64,000 bases of DNA from assembly GCF_963678635.1 (NCBI RefSeq), contig NC_087066.1, positions 45,495,225 through 45,559,224 on the forward strand, given 5' to 3'. The translations under genes were made by a program, and so were the position numbers. The DNA comes from Symsagittifera roscoffensis. Lineage: Eukaryota > Xenacoelomorpha > Acoela > Convolutidae. The notes under the pieces are model-generated. The model was not told the origin of the DNA. It worked only from the letters and a program-made list of their open reading frames with translations, and did not search any database. Below are positions 37,842 to 49,930 of this stretch, one piece after another (the stretch's first letter is position 1; each line of letters opens with the position of its first letter).

Positions 37842-38831
37842 TAGATTTAATATTTGAAAAATATCGAAAAATTGGAAAAATATGCCAAAAAAACCAAAAA
37901 ATGAGTTTTTCTTTTTAGATAATGTTTTGGAAAAATTCTACTGCAAAAAATTTCAATTTGCTATAAAAACTTTGAATATCATCAATTTTTTGGTTTTTTC
38001 AGAGGTTTCGAAAGATTGCGAAATTTTAAAAGCATTAAAATTAGCTCGATGTCTTGATTTATTCCGCTGAACCGTTCTGGGGAATTTATTTGATGATATT
38101 GTGGCTAGCATTTTTCAAGCTCTTTCTGATCTAGTTTTTTCAATAGCAGTTAAAGATAAGCTGATAGACTGTTCAATTTTTAAAATATGGCAAATTTTAG
38201 CTTCACAGCGTATCCATTTTAATCTACAATGCAAGATCATAAGAATGCAAGTAACAATGAATTTTCATAATTTGGTTGGGTCCATTCAAGCTGAATTATT
38301 AAAAACAGTTACTCGCATCAAACTCATATTACGCATATTTCACTGTAACTTTTTGTTTTTTTTTTCTTGCAAACAAAGAAAAAACATTGGATTTTTTAAG
38401 GTTCCAATTTCATCGTTCTAAGAGTTTTTAACTTCGTGCTGGTCATGAGTTTAAGTCTGGGGTGGCTTTCTCAATAGATTAAATTCAGATTAGGTACACC
38501 GTCTGTTCGTCACGCTGTCTTATTGTCGGCCGGAGAGATTTTTTGTGCAACATCTTAGTCTAAAATCGATCCTAATCTTACTCTTATGTTTCCTGATCTC
38601 GTAAGATCTAGTATATACTGTTATTCTTGCGAGGAAGGAAGAGCAACTGCTTTCTAAGTTAAATTTATTCTTCTTTGGCTGAAACTAAAATTAGCTTAAG
38701 CCTTAACAATTTTAGCCATGGATCATGATTGATTAGTTCTAAGTATTTTACAGCGATAGTTATCAAGAATACATTTGGATATTAAATACTTGTTTTGAGC
38801 TGGTTCCAGCCATCCATGGTTTACCAAATTT
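37842..38831. other. AT-rich sequence, no gene supported
   Basis: A 106-residue plus-strand frame at 38101-38421 shows no family motif. The word gtcatgagtttaagtctgggg near 38442 faintly recalls a tRNA T arm but stands alone. Confidence 0.4.
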
Positions 38832-41800
38832 TTAGGTTTTAAGTTTTCCTAGTGAAAGATGGATGGAGTGTAAGTTCTTTGAGTAAGTTTTTTGAGACTT
38901 TTGAGTAACTTTTGAGTAAGTTCTTTGAGAAGAGAGGCAGTTGACCAGTTTTGCGAAAAAATTGTTTTCGTGAAAGAAGTGGAGATTGACAAGAACTATA
39001 GTGAGTTGAAGGATCGTCGTTGAAGGATCGTATCGAGGTTGTTGATTGATATAATGATATGTAAATTTCGTCAAGTAGAGCGAGACTAGGTGTATTCGCA
39101 ATTTTTTATATAGTAGTGATATAGGGTTTGGTTTCTCTGAGTAAGGCACCAAGTGACTAGGATCCGTATTTCTGAGTTCAATATCGAATTGGCCATTGTT
39201 TTTGTTCAATGGATACTTTTGCCGCGATATTGACTCTAAATTTTGTATCCTGCGAGGTTTTTGAGACTACGGCAAGCAAAACCAATAGATTTGCCATTCC
39301 AGAGTCGGAATATTAACAAGTTTCATCTCCTTTTGCTGCTCGTTTTTTTGCTACAGTAGATCTATCTGCACCTTTTACTACGTTCAGTTTTTTATGATCC
39401 TTTGCCAGTTATTTTTGCAAAAGCGTATTTATTAATTCGGTTATTTTTATAGAGTTCCTCACACTAGAGTTACTCTTAATAACAATTTTGTCGAGTTCGG
39501 AGTTCCGACGTCTAGCTGGTGGAGGCTAGAAGAGAGTGTTTTTTGGGTGTTTTTATGAGAAGAGTCTCTATTTGTGTATAACCTTCTGTTCTATTTTATC
39601 CTTTGCTTTTTTGTTTTCTTGGTTAAGTCTTTTTCTCAAGTACGACTTAATCGTTTTTGGTTTTTAAATTATCTTCTAAGTTTGTTAGCGCTTCATGTGG
39701 TCTCACTAAAATAAATATTACTAAAAGTTTTAATCTGGTTTGTTTTCTGTGAGTCTTTCCTGTAGATGTTGTTGGTATGGTGGTGTTAGTGAGCTGCGTT
39801 GGTTTTTTAAGCTTAGCTTTAATTTCTTCTTTCAACCAGGTTAAGGGAAATTTTGAATCGTGTTAAAGCGAGTTAATATTTTCGCCTTTTAGTTTGTCAA
39901 ATCAGAAGTTCATTTATTTTCATATACTGAAGTGGCAACTTACGCTGAGTTGTGTGAAAACAGTTCGTGAAATGTGGGGGAGTCAAATAGCGAATTGGGA
40001 AAATTATAAAATACTTCATACATAAGAAAAAGTTAGTCTTTATCCTAATTCATGAATCAATATTTCGTATAGGGAATTTACGGCATAATTGTTATAATTT
40101 TTGCTGCGTATGAATTTTACTACATTTCAGAAACTTAAAACAAACAGTTAGCGTAAATGATTTAAAAGTCTTCAAAGTTTTCAAGTTTTGTTTTTTGTTT
40201 TTCCTGTTTTCAGAAATTCATGGTAAAATCTCAATAAAACAGTGAGAAGTTCGTCTAAAAAAGCTGAGTGAAAAATTGAAAACTAACTACTTAAGATTAT
40301 AAACTCATACTTACTTTGATCAGGTTCCAAAAAAAATCCATTGTGAAAGTTAGTTTTAATTGTAGGTGACTGCCGTAAAAGTTTTGCCAGCATGTGAATG
40401 ACATTTTTAGGGCGTAAAAGTGGCCAAAGAAGATCTAGTGCGCGGATGGTGTTGACACTTCTTCAAGAGTGGCAGAAAATTCATGGTGAGCTTTATGTAT
40501 TAGGTTATATAGCGTTGAATTTAGTGTTTTGAATGTTTTCTAAAAAAGGTACTTCGTTAGATTGGATTTTTTCATGCGGGATGATAATGGCGAGGGAGTC
40601 TTCAAGGGGAAAGGTAATCGTGAGGGAACAATGTTATACATTTGGCGGACGGGATCAAAAATTCGGAGTATGCCATTCAGGTTAGTTGTTTTTATACAGT
40701 ACTAACCTGAACGGTAGGAATGAGGAAGGAGGTTGAAGGTTAGATGATTGTGGTCAATTTTAGATATACCTGATTCATATGCTGTTTTATTTCGTAGTGC
40801 GTGATCAATAACGTGGTCAATTTCTTGTTAAGACTATCTAAAACAAATATGTAATCTGTCTTTATAAAATTTTTTTCTGTTGGTTGTGAGGTTACTGCTG
40901 AATCTATGTCATAAGGTGAATCTTATATATAGCAGATGACTGTAGGATCATAGTGCGTGATAGGGAACTGATTAGATTTTTGTGTGACAAAGTAATTAAG
41001 TACATGCAAGAGTCCAATATTAGTGAATTGGTTGAGTTGTAGTGCATAAGTGAACTGGTAGATGATGGTGGTATAAAGTTTGTCGTCAAAAAGTCTAGTA
41101 AAAGCTTAAAAGGAAATCCTGGAGAGTGTAGGCAGGAGGGAGTATTCGCCTCCATAGCCATTACCTTAGCTTTGGGCTTCGATGTCATAGGAGTATTGAG
41201 GGAAAATGGGAGATGGGAGATACTCATGTAAGGACTGTGGAATTTTAGTATGTCTAGGATGGTTACTACGCATGAGTCGTGTTGAATAAGTATCTAGGTG
41301 TGTTAGTAGAATACTTTCTCTGCATGAGGATGCGTTGTGCATGAGGATGCGTTGCGCGAATGGGATCGTTGCGATAGTTGATGCTGATGTTTCGGATGGT
41401 GAAGCGGCGGATTGGGTTAGTTGGTGGATAGTGAGGCATCGGTCAGGAATGTGAATTTGTTGTTGGTGTTGGATAAAGGGTACTGCTCAAGCTAGTCGTC
41501 AGTCATAGGGCTGAGGGCATCGGGAATGTTACTAGAGAGAGGGGAAAGAATAGGTGTTGCAATAGTGTAAGAAGAACTGGATATGGAAAGTACTATGGGA
41601 GTTAAGGGAGTTAACGGCACGAAAGGTGGATGTGAGTTGTTAGTGGGGCTTGGTTCAGAGTCACAAAATTTGCAAGGGGTGTCAATGGCGGGTGTATTTA
41701 AAGAGTTATAAGTATCAAAAATGGTTTGTATGGAATCAGCCGAGTGCATGTGAGCTGAGTTATATTAAAAATTAGAAAAACTGCGGCTAAAAAAAGAAAA

Positions 41801-42480
41801 AGGAGAAAAATGAGGTTGGAAATTGAAATGACGTAGTGTTGTTGTTGGAGGTTGGAGGGATAAGGGAGAGAATTGTTGATTAATTCAACTTGGCGGCTCA
41901 TCGTGGGCTGTAAAGATCAATGCTCTGAGCACAAATATCTTTTGTGTTCTGTTGTTCTATTATTTGTTCGTATGTTTCAACATTGTTTTGTGGCTGATAT
42001 GCTGTTTGTTAAAAGAAACTATGTTATTTCTTATTGTTCTTTTGAGTGCGTGATGCTAATGAAAACTTAGTCCTGTAATTTTGAGGTGTTGCATGTATAT
42101 GATTATTATTTGATTCACTGCGTAATGCGATGATACTGAGGGTGTAGTGTTTGTATTGTTTTGTGGAGTTTCGTATGTGTTTGCTTTCGTTGATAGTTTC
42201 TTTTTGTACAGTCTAAGTTTTGAGCCCGGGGAATTTTGTTCATAGATATGGAAAAACTTACAAAATATCCTGTGAATGTTAATCTTGCTAAGCTTGCTTG
42301 TCTGTTGACTTGTGTGTGAATTTTCCTTTTTGTTATATATTCCTTTAAAAAGTGAGAAAAAGAATCATACCAAATTAAGCATTGCGTATAAAATAGTCAA
42401 TTTTTCTAGGATGTAATTTGATCATACTAAAAATAACACTATTTTTTTTTTTTGCTGTGCAAAAAACTAAAGATGTTGAG
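38832..42480 (-). pseudogene. Decayed minus-strand coding-like sequence, unidentified
   Basis: The plus strand is strongly G/T-rich here, so the minus strand reads like old coding sequence. Broken frames are rich in Ser, Thr, Pro and Asn (for example 38832-39209, 40904-41227 and 41492-41749). No catalytic motif is identifiable. Small tandem duplications occur inside it: ttgagtaagttctttgag-type words at 38878-38932, gttgaaggatcgt twice near 39004-39030, and a 17-bp duplication at 41322-41355. The flanking retroelement debris suggests a mobile-element origin, but that is inference. Confidence 0.35.
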
Positions 42481-42544
42481 TGTCGGGATATCTTGTCAGC
42501 GATACTTTTCTCCGTTAAAACAAATACATTCTTTAATTTAGTTA

Positions 42545-42925
42545 AAATATTTAATGTTGTCTTGTTTATAGATATCTGAGAAACCGGTTGTTTCAGCGAG
42601 TTTTCTGAGACTTTGTTCTGACTGCCTTTGAATAGTGTCCATTTTTGTAAGAAGTTCTAGAAATCATTGCTTACGGATGTGATGTTTTTTATCTAATTTA
42701 GAGTATACGCCTATGGATTGTAAATCTGTATTGGGGTTGAGAGCTATTGTGTGTATGCTTTCACGTGGAAGTTTTTTTGAAGGAGGCCGTAAGGTGGGGT
42801 CTGGTGTGAAAAAAATAGAATTATTTTTGTTGGGATTTAGTTGCACTACGTTGTGGCTTCATTGTGAACCACACGCCACAGCGGTATTCAAAAAATCATT
42901 ACGTCGTGTGATGTATCGACAAAAG
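42545..42925 (-). pseudogene. Possible non-LTR reverse transcriptase remnant
   Basis: A minus-strand frame (42846-42664) contains LNPNKNNSIFF followed about 30 residues later by LQSIGVYSKLDKKHHI. In non-LTR reverse transcriptases, a LN..K..hhhF segment followed by a hxLGVxLD..L..K.HI segment lies just after the catalytic YADD box. The expected catalytic box would lie upstream in a broken frame, and I cannot identify it. The frame continues past a stop into a hydrophilic region (LLTKMDTIQRQSEQSL). The family assignment is tentative. Confidence 0.3.
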
Positions 42926-43704
42926 GAAAATTAATTTTGTAAAGTTTAGGTATTTTTTGTTAGCATCTTTTGTCTTCGATTAAATATATACAGTGGTGAG
43001 TGTTTTTTAGTGGATTTACAGTACCCAAGCATGTTTCTTTCGTTAATCAAAAAAATTTTGAGCTGTTGCCTGAGATTACATATCCTGCATAAGGTATCAT
43101 CAAAACTGCTAATTCTGATGGTTATAGTAATTTTGTTGTTTCGAGTTCACACAAGTGATGTTGTGTTTCAAGTTTTCTTGAAAAAGTTTGAAAAATTCTT
43201 CTAATAGATTAGTCAAATTTCATATCAAGATGAACTTTGTCATGAGTTGCTCCAAATTAAGTGTTATTATTTAATGAAAGTTTCTTGTACTGTCACCGTT
43301 TTTTCTGACAGGAGTTTTCCAAAAAAATTTTCAGGTGGCTGGTATGTAAACTTTTTTTTCAGGTTGTTGGTATGTAAGATTTTTCATCGCTTCTTTTTTG
43401 ATTTGTTGCGTGTTCATGGCTTATTAGTTTTCTTGTTTTTTCCATCAAATCCTTTTTCAATTTTGACGAGTATTTTCGAGTACTGAATTCGAATCAGTGG
43501 TTTCCAATATTTGCACTCAGTTTCAGGATATGTTTATTAGCGTGTTAATTTATTACCTTGTTTATTTCCATAGGGGTTTCCTTCTAATTTTTTTAATAGG
43601 GTGTGATTTTTCAAAGAGTATAGGTTCTATCAAAAAATTTTTGTGAGTTTTTATCATTCTTGCGTTGGTTTTACTTACCTGAAAATTGGTACATGTTTCT
43701 TTAG
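42926..43704. other. No recognisable gene
   Basis: This is G/T-rich sequence with short broken frames on both strands. It is probably part of the same decayed block, but nothing diagnostic is seen. The word ggctggtatgtaa/ggttggtatgtaa repeats within 30 bases near 43340-43370. Confidence 0.35.
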
Positions 43705-44160
43705 GAAATCAATTACTATTTGCGAGTGCGAGTGGTGGGATAGCAATATCCTTGATCATTCTTACAGGGTAAGTGAATTCCTTGATATAGTATAGTATCA
43801 TCTTTTCAATCGCGTCTATATTAAATTTTTCAACTTGGATATACCAATCGCCAAACAGTACTTCTTGGTATCCTGAGTTTTTTTGCTAGCTTTACAATTT
43901 GATGGGTCGCTTATTCCAATGTGGTGTAACCAAATTTTAGCATGGATATTGTAAATCAATCGTTTGTGTGCACCGTGACAAGGGAATTTTTCATCTAGAT
44001 GTAATTGGCCTTGATGTTGTTCAAATAGATGTGTTGACTCAAGGAAAGTGTGAAAATTTACTGATGTTCGAGAATTGTCTTTTTGTTGTACTAAATTTAA
44101 ATGTTTTAGTTCGTTATTACAATCCTCAGGGTTAAGATGTAATTGTTTTTCCTTATTCTT
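43705..44160 (-). pseudogene. Decayed coding sequence, unidentified
   Basis: On the minus strand a frame without an ATG stays open from about 44157 to 43840 (about 105 codons). A second frame takes over near 43885 and runs to about 43705. The residues look like real protein (for example KIWLHHIGISDP, then WYIQVEKFNIDAIEKM), which implies one frameshift in an old gene. I do not recognise the family. The position between two retroelement remnants makes a mobile-element origin likely. Confidence 0.35.
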
Positions 44161-46310
44161 TTGGTAGTATTAATCATGATTCCATTTTCGATTCCGCTGG
44201 AGACTTGTGAAAAATATACTTTCTTCTCAGAAATTTTTCCTGTGAACTTATAAGCTGTGAGAGTTGTGCTTTTGAGTAAATTGTTGCAATTACATTAGTT
44301 GAGTCTCCGCTTGTGGTTACTATTCACAATGTGTAACTTGGTATCTTGCGTAATTGTGTAGTGTTTTTTGTTGATCATCTTCGCAATCATAGTGGGTTAC
44401 GAGAAGATGTTAGGGTCCTGTTCGTAGAGAAATTGTTGTGAATTGTTGGTTCTAGTTGTACTGAGAGGTAGAATGCATTAATTGACAAGAGTATTAGAAG
44501 ATACACGTGTATGATAGTCCTGGAATTGGACTGTAGAATGTAACATATCCTCTTATCTTTTTTGTGTATCTATCGTGTTTGTAAACTATTTATGTGCGGA
44601 CAAATGGGGAAGGTAAACATTTCACTGTGATATCTGGTTGCGATAGGGGCAATGGATGATGGGTTAGATTACTTAACTTTATTGTTATTTCGAAATTGAT
44701 TACTAAGCTGTGTTAAAATAGCGTTTGAATGTTGTGTTCTTGAATATCTTAGTGTATATCGTGTCTGCATTGAAGTCGGTTTAATGCCCAATTGTGCAGG
44801 CGGCTACTATCTAGACGTGGGTCAAATAAAGAAGGTGCTGCTATGGAGGGGTTCCAATATAGTGGTAGTGTTTTAGTTGTAATTTGTAGCTCGTGATATC
44901 TTATTATCAAATGATGTTGAAAATTTATTGCAAAGGTATCCACAGATGATATATTTGATACTGAAGGTGTTGATGAAAGATAAGGTTTTTCTGGTAGGGT
45001 TGAAGAAGTCATTTCTGAAGAAATCTAGTTTGGTTCATGGACGAGGTTTAGTTCGCATTAGCGAAATGTATAGTTCATCCAATGCGGGAGCCTTTGTGAA
45101 AAAGTTTGGGTGATGAAAGGAATTTCTCTAATTTTCTTAAAAGTGGGTGTTGAACATAAGTATTCTGCTGAAAGATTTTGTGGATTTTGTTGTGAATCGA
45201 ATTTTACAAGTAGAGTGGTGCTTTGTAATGATTTGCTTAACATTCTAAAATGAGTAGATATATGTGATGAGGATTTGGTAAATTGAACTCGTGATGTTGT
45301 TGTTGGTGGATTATTTGTCGGTCAATTGTTGTATTTGGGTTTTGATTTTGACTTTTGTGTCCAGTTCGATTTAGATTTTGTAATAATAGTGGGTAGATGT
45401 TATATGTTGTTTCGTAAGGGTCCGTTATGATGGGTGGGTGTTAATAGTTCTGATAAGGGTGCTGGTCTATCCTCAAAATTATATGGCTTTTCTACGTAAG
45501 GTATGCGAGTAGATGTTTGAGACTGGCTTGCTTGAATTGGTGTCGTAGGGGTTATGTAGGGGTATTCATTTGAATTTTAGGATGGAATGGTAGATGGGAA
45601 ATAATTTCCTGTTGATTCATCACCAATTTTGTTGTTTTTTGTTTCTAGAAATATGTCAGGAAATATTAAAACGAGTGTGCTTGATAATATTCTTCACGAA
45701 AAATGTATCAAAAAATTGACGATACGAATGCAAATTTTGCTTGCTTTCCTACGACAAAAATGAAGGGTCAAAATTGAAGGAAGCTAGTTAAAATAGAAAA
45801 ATGACCAAAAGTTCAGTGGGTCTTTTTTGTTGAGAAAAAATTTTGATCATATAGAATAAAAGATATTGATCATCGTACCAGGTTGTGTTGTCAATGGTTT
45901 GGGAAAAGAAAATGTATTTTTGAAGTAGAAACTAGGGAACTGCACACGATAACTCAAAAACGATTTTTATAAATTCTGAAATATCGCATAAGATAGAAAT
46001 GCAAAAAAAATAAAATGTTTGGTAGAATTTACTGAAAAGTGGACATTTAAAAACTGATTTGCTTTTTCGAAAGGTTTTTAATTTTTTCAAAGTTACATCG
46101 AGTGGGGTCGGAGTGTTTAATGATTTTCGATAAGTGGGTTGGGAGTGTAGAAGTTTTGGTGGAGGGAAGTTTGGAGGTTTGGAATTAAGGTTGCTGTTTT
46201 TTGTTTTCATTCAATGGACGATCAGGGGTTTTTGTGGAGTAGATTATGTTTAGGTTGATTTGGTTTATGAGTTTTCAGCCTTAGGCTAAATTTCTTATTT
46301 TTCATTTTTT
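44161..46310. other. G/T-rich block, no gene supported
   Basis: Minus-strand frames at 44749-45012, 45058-45243 and 45932-46210 have Pro/Ser/Thr-rich composition typical of this region's decayed sequence. None has a recognised motif. Confidence 0.35.
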
Positions 46311-46384
46311 GGGGGAGGGGGGTTTGGGGTCTGATTGTATACAAAATTGTTGATTTTTGTATTGATTGATAGGGGGGGGGGGTT
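46311..46384 (+). repeat. Guanine tracts
   Basis: A run gggggaggggggtttgggg (46311-46328) and an eleven-base G run (46372-46382) lie 45 bases apart on the plus strand. They could form G-quadruplexes or be remains of a polypurine tract. The latter would imply a plus-strand element, unlike the neighbouring minus-strand pol. Confidence 0.6.
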
Positions 46385-46423
46385 GAGACTTTTAAATGAT
46401 ACTAATTTAGGTTGTCACATATT

Positions 46424-46530
46424 AAAGTAGTCCCTTTTTTGATCTGAAGGTCTCCAAGTGAAATTTATAGTTAAAAAGTTTTAATGTAGTGCCTATTTCG
46501 ACATGAAGGTCTCCAAGTGAAAGTTATAGT
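46424..46530. repeat. Tandem duplication, period about 58 bp
   Basis: The word tgaaggtctccaagtgaaa is repeated with the flanks gtagt.cct.ttt on the left and ttatagtt on the right. Identity is about 80%. Confidence 0.8.
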
Positions 46531-46989
46531 TTTAGTTCAAATTGGAGTTTGTTGGCTAAAAATAACAGTGGTGGCAAATGAATAGCGCGATAATTGCAAG
46601 TGATATGATTGGTTGTGTTTTGGATGATTATTTCTGAGACATTTTTCTGATTGTGATTTTTTTTGTGAGAAATTCTGTTTTTTCAGATGTGACAGAGTGT
46701 GATAATTTTTTAGATGTTTCTTGAAAATCCACCTCTTTTAAAATTTTTTAGATTGAGGAAAAAATTTGTATAATATTTCCTTGCTGGATGTCGGAGTCGA
46801 GATGATTGACGTTTTCTTCCATTTTGGGTTTTAAAATTATGTCATGTAATTTTTTGTTTGTTCTTTGTTTGGTGGTGGTAGCTTGAGAGTGTTTTTCTGG
46901 AAAATTTTTCTTTGTTTTGTTCGATGATTGTAGTAAAATTTTTGAAATATCAGATATTTTTATATTATGTTTTCTTGAGGTGTTTCAGC
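46531..46989. other. Sequence after the decayed pol, no gene supported
   Basis: This stretch would hold any envelope gene or 3' long terminal repeat of the minus-strand element. No open frame, polypurine tract or repeat pair supports either. Confidence 0.4.
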
Positions 46990-47399
46990 AATGTGCATTC
47001 CAGTAAATGAGTATAATTTTTTTAGTTAGCGAACAGCGTATTCTTTAGGTTAATATGGTAGAAGATTTTTTCTGTCTTTCGTGATTTCTTTTTTGTTTGC
47101 GATTTTTGACATATTTCGTTGTTTCTTTTTATCTCTGATCAAAATTAGGTCAGCGTGGGTACCAGAGGCTAATTTAAAATTTTGTTGACGATGAAAAATA
47201 TTTTCATTGTAAGTATGAAGTGGTAAATTATAACAGTTATAAATTGTATATTTTTGAGCCATTCGCGGTGAACATTATTCGTTTTCATGGCTTTTAACTA
47301 AAAACCATTTCATAACGTGATAATCCAAATGTTGTTGTAATTTGAGATTTATGTGCAAATGGGAATAGTCTTACATCTGTTATATTCTGTGTTTTTTCT

Positions 47400-47870
47400 A
47401 TCGTCTCTGTTAATTATGCATTGGATGTAATCTTGTAGCGAACCTTTCATGCCTTGGAATAATCCCTTAGACAATGGGGCGTGTGAGGTTCTATGTTTGG
47501 GTTTTTAATAAAAATGACATAGTGTAATTATTTCATTATTAATTTATTCTGTTCCCTTGTCTGTAATGAGGACTTCGGGTAATCTGAAATTTGCTTTCCA
47601 GTGTTCATAATGTGTTACAAATGCATAATAAGCCTTGCAGTATTGAGCAAGTTGTACTGCTACATAGTGTGTAAGGGCGTCTACATTTAGCATTATCAAG
47701 GAAATACCTTCGGAATATGGCGATATAGCGCCTTATGTATCAAATGAGATTCTGTGATTAAATTTTAATTTTGCCCTTTGAAGTCTTGTTTTCTGCAATT
47801 TGTCTCTGATTTGGAAAAAAAAATTAGTAGGCAAGTGAGACAAATTTTGCAAAGTACTTTTATCCATATT
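47400..47870 (-). pseudogene. Integrase domain of the decayed pol
   Basis: The zinc-finger CxxC remains as CKICLTC (near 47850-47830). The core begins SFDT (a stop falls on the next codon), then SLIMLNVDALTHYVAVQL and ITDKGTE (near 47573-47550), giving the first two catalytic aspartates. Where the third acidic residue (the Glu of DDE) is expected the sequence reads GLFQG, a Glu-to-Gln change. A later segment (FGLSRYEMVF) matches the usual post-core motif. Confidence 0.8.
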
Positions 47871-48599
47871 GTTGCAAATTTATGATATGCTTTTCTTTCG
47901 AACCAATAGGTCTTTTTTTACTTGATGTGTAGAACGCTACTAAAATTAAGTTTGTGGTAGACAGGGTACTTAAGTATCTGTGTAATGATAATTTAATATA
48001 TTCTGTGTTTTCATTTACTGAGGTGATGTCAAAATTTTGGAAGTATCTGAGTAAGTTTCTGTTACCTAAGATGGTGATGTCGGTTTTTCCGGGTTTATTT
48101 TCATATTTATGCCAAAATTTAATTTGACAAACAATAAGATCGAGATTTTGATATCTCTTAAGGAGGTCGGTTGTTAGCTTAATTGTACATTGCAAGAAAA
48201 ATTTTTTTGTATATTTTGACATGATAGCGGTATGTTTTCAATGGGTCTTTCAACTCAAACACTTTTTTGTTGTTTTTTTTCTGATTGTTATCTGATGGTC
48301 CTGCTAATTTGCTTGTTTCAATTAAACCTTCTTTCTCTTTTGATGGAAAAAAATTATTTCTTCATGGAATCTGTTTCTGAATTTTTTTGTGTCCTGTTTT
48401 TTATTCATGAAAAATATTGTATGGGCTTAAATGTAATGTTACCTGTTAAATAGACTTCATTTTCATTGTTTTGGCATTCCAAATAAAGTAGAAACTGCTC
48501 TAAATGATTGATTTGTTTGGTATCGGATTCATTTTTTACGGCTTTATTGCATTTTAATTGTGGTGATGTTTCATACTTAGCAAGAAAAAATTATATGTT

Positions 48600-49015
48600 T
48601 TTATAGTATTTCCACTGATTTCTTTTCGTGTAAGCAGGTCTTTGGTGTGATTCTACCAAGTTTGTCTAGTAAAGAAAGATGTTTTTCTGCTGTCCAGACC
48701 ATGTGAACGTTGGGAAATTTCATTGAAAAATCTATATACCCTATGAATGATTGTGATTCGATTTTTTTGCAAAGAGAAACTTTATAGGTTTAAGATCTGT
48801 AAGTAAAACAGTTGAATGTTTTGATCTCAGGATTAAAATTTCATGTTCTGTTAGTGTATGTAATATTGCTGTACATTCCAAGTTTGGATGCGTCGCTCAT
48901 TGCATGAAACGGTTGATTTGGATCTGGGATAGTAGTTGGAATCTATTCGCTTATGAAATTTTCCGTTTCATCGAAACGTCTTTGATGTTCCATTGTCCAT
49001 TCAAAAGTATTTTGT
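48600..49015 (-). pseudogene. RNase H domain of the decayed pol
   Basis: The segment FEWTMEHQRRFDE (near 49005) followed by PDPNQPFHAMSDASKLGMY (near 48920-48870) is the typical start of a Ty3-type RNase H, including the DAS aspartate. EHEILIL and LLTDLKPIKF follow, where TDxKP is conserved. Stops interrupt each segment. Confidence 0.8.
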
Positions 49016-49179
49016 CGACGTAGTATATTTTAAAATGACCTAAGATTTAGTTGCATTTTATAGACAGGTTTACTTAACAAATTGAGCATTCCAAGTTTTT
49101 TTTTTGTTTTTTATTAGATGGTTGTTTTAGTTTTAGATTTGAAAAAATGGCGTGTAATCATTTTAGATGTGTAATTGTT

Positions 49180-49930
49180 TGTCCTTCAATGATTTTTCCG
49201 AGAAAATTTACACAGGCGAGAGAAAAATGTGATTTTTTTGGGGCTGTTTTCTTTTTCCTTTTAATAAAATTTGATGATATTTATCTTACACTTTGAGAAT
49301 TTGTTGTTTTTTGTGACTTTATGAAAATGTCATCTAAGTATGTAAGTACTATTTTGTTTAAGATTAGTGGTCAAAAGAATTTACTCATAAGTGCACAAAA
49401 GCTGCTGGTTGTATCGAAATTTTTCAGGATAATCTTTTAAATTCAAAATGTTGGTTTTCCATGACAAATTGGATAATACGGCGTGATTGTTCATCTAATA
49501 GCATTTGCTGATATGCACTATTCATATCTGCTGTTGTATAAAAGTTATCCGTTTATTTTTGTAGAAATTACCTTTATCGGTTCGATGGACCAATTCAATT
49601 TTGATATATCGATCAGGAACTTTAAAAATCTTCCGTCTAATTTTAACTCGAAGAATTCGCCTTTCGCTAAGATAATGACTCTGTTTAGAAATGTATTTTA
49701 TTTAGGCAGTTGTTCTTTGCTTATTGGTGAAATAAATTCAAATGGCTCGAGAAAGTCTAGAAGTCTGTTCAATTAGTCCTGTAGTTATTTACAGACCGCG
49801 TCAATTTTGAGTAGAAGACAAAGTGATGCATCTGTTTCATTGTAAATTTTGATGTGGCATACACATTGGGATAATTTAATAATAAATCTGCTAGTTGTTC
49901 TCTTTTTCTTTTATTTGAAAGTGTTGAAGG
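49180..49930 (-). pseudogene. Reverse transcriptase domain of the decayed pol
   Basis: Recognisable blocks, in order on the minus strand: DGRFLKFLIDISKLN (near 49640-49590), FYTTADMNSAYQQM (near 49545-49500), FKRL, the catalytic box YLDDIFI (YLDD at 49340-49329), and VNFLGKII (near 49215). Only the second and third catalytic aspartates lie in an intact box. The first catalytic Asp is in TADMNSAY. At least two frameshifts separate the blocks. Confidence 0.85.

Larger units (their letters stand above)
46990..49930 (-). pseudogene. pol: Decayed Ty3/gypsy-type pol (RT, RNase H, integrase)
   Basis: Reading the minus strand through stops and frameshifts gives the domain order reverse transcriptase, RNase H, integrase, which is the Ty3/gypsy order. 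The start near 49930 (REQLADLLLNYPNVYA) matches the N-terminal segment of such reverse transcriptases. Frame changes and in-frame stops occur every 30-100 codons, so the enzyme is not made. In a live element this protein would copy element RNA to DNA and integrate it. Sequence C-terminal to the integrase core is still recognisable as a linker (47262-46990), with an apparent internal deletion. No long terminal repeats were found. Confidence 0.85.

Noticed and set aside
38101-38421. 106-residue plus-strand frame
   Set aside because: It has no start context, domain or splice partner, and its composition matches surrounding AT-rich DNA.
38425-38465. tRNA T-arm-like word
   Set aside because: The match is a single arm without the rest of a tRNA and could be chance.
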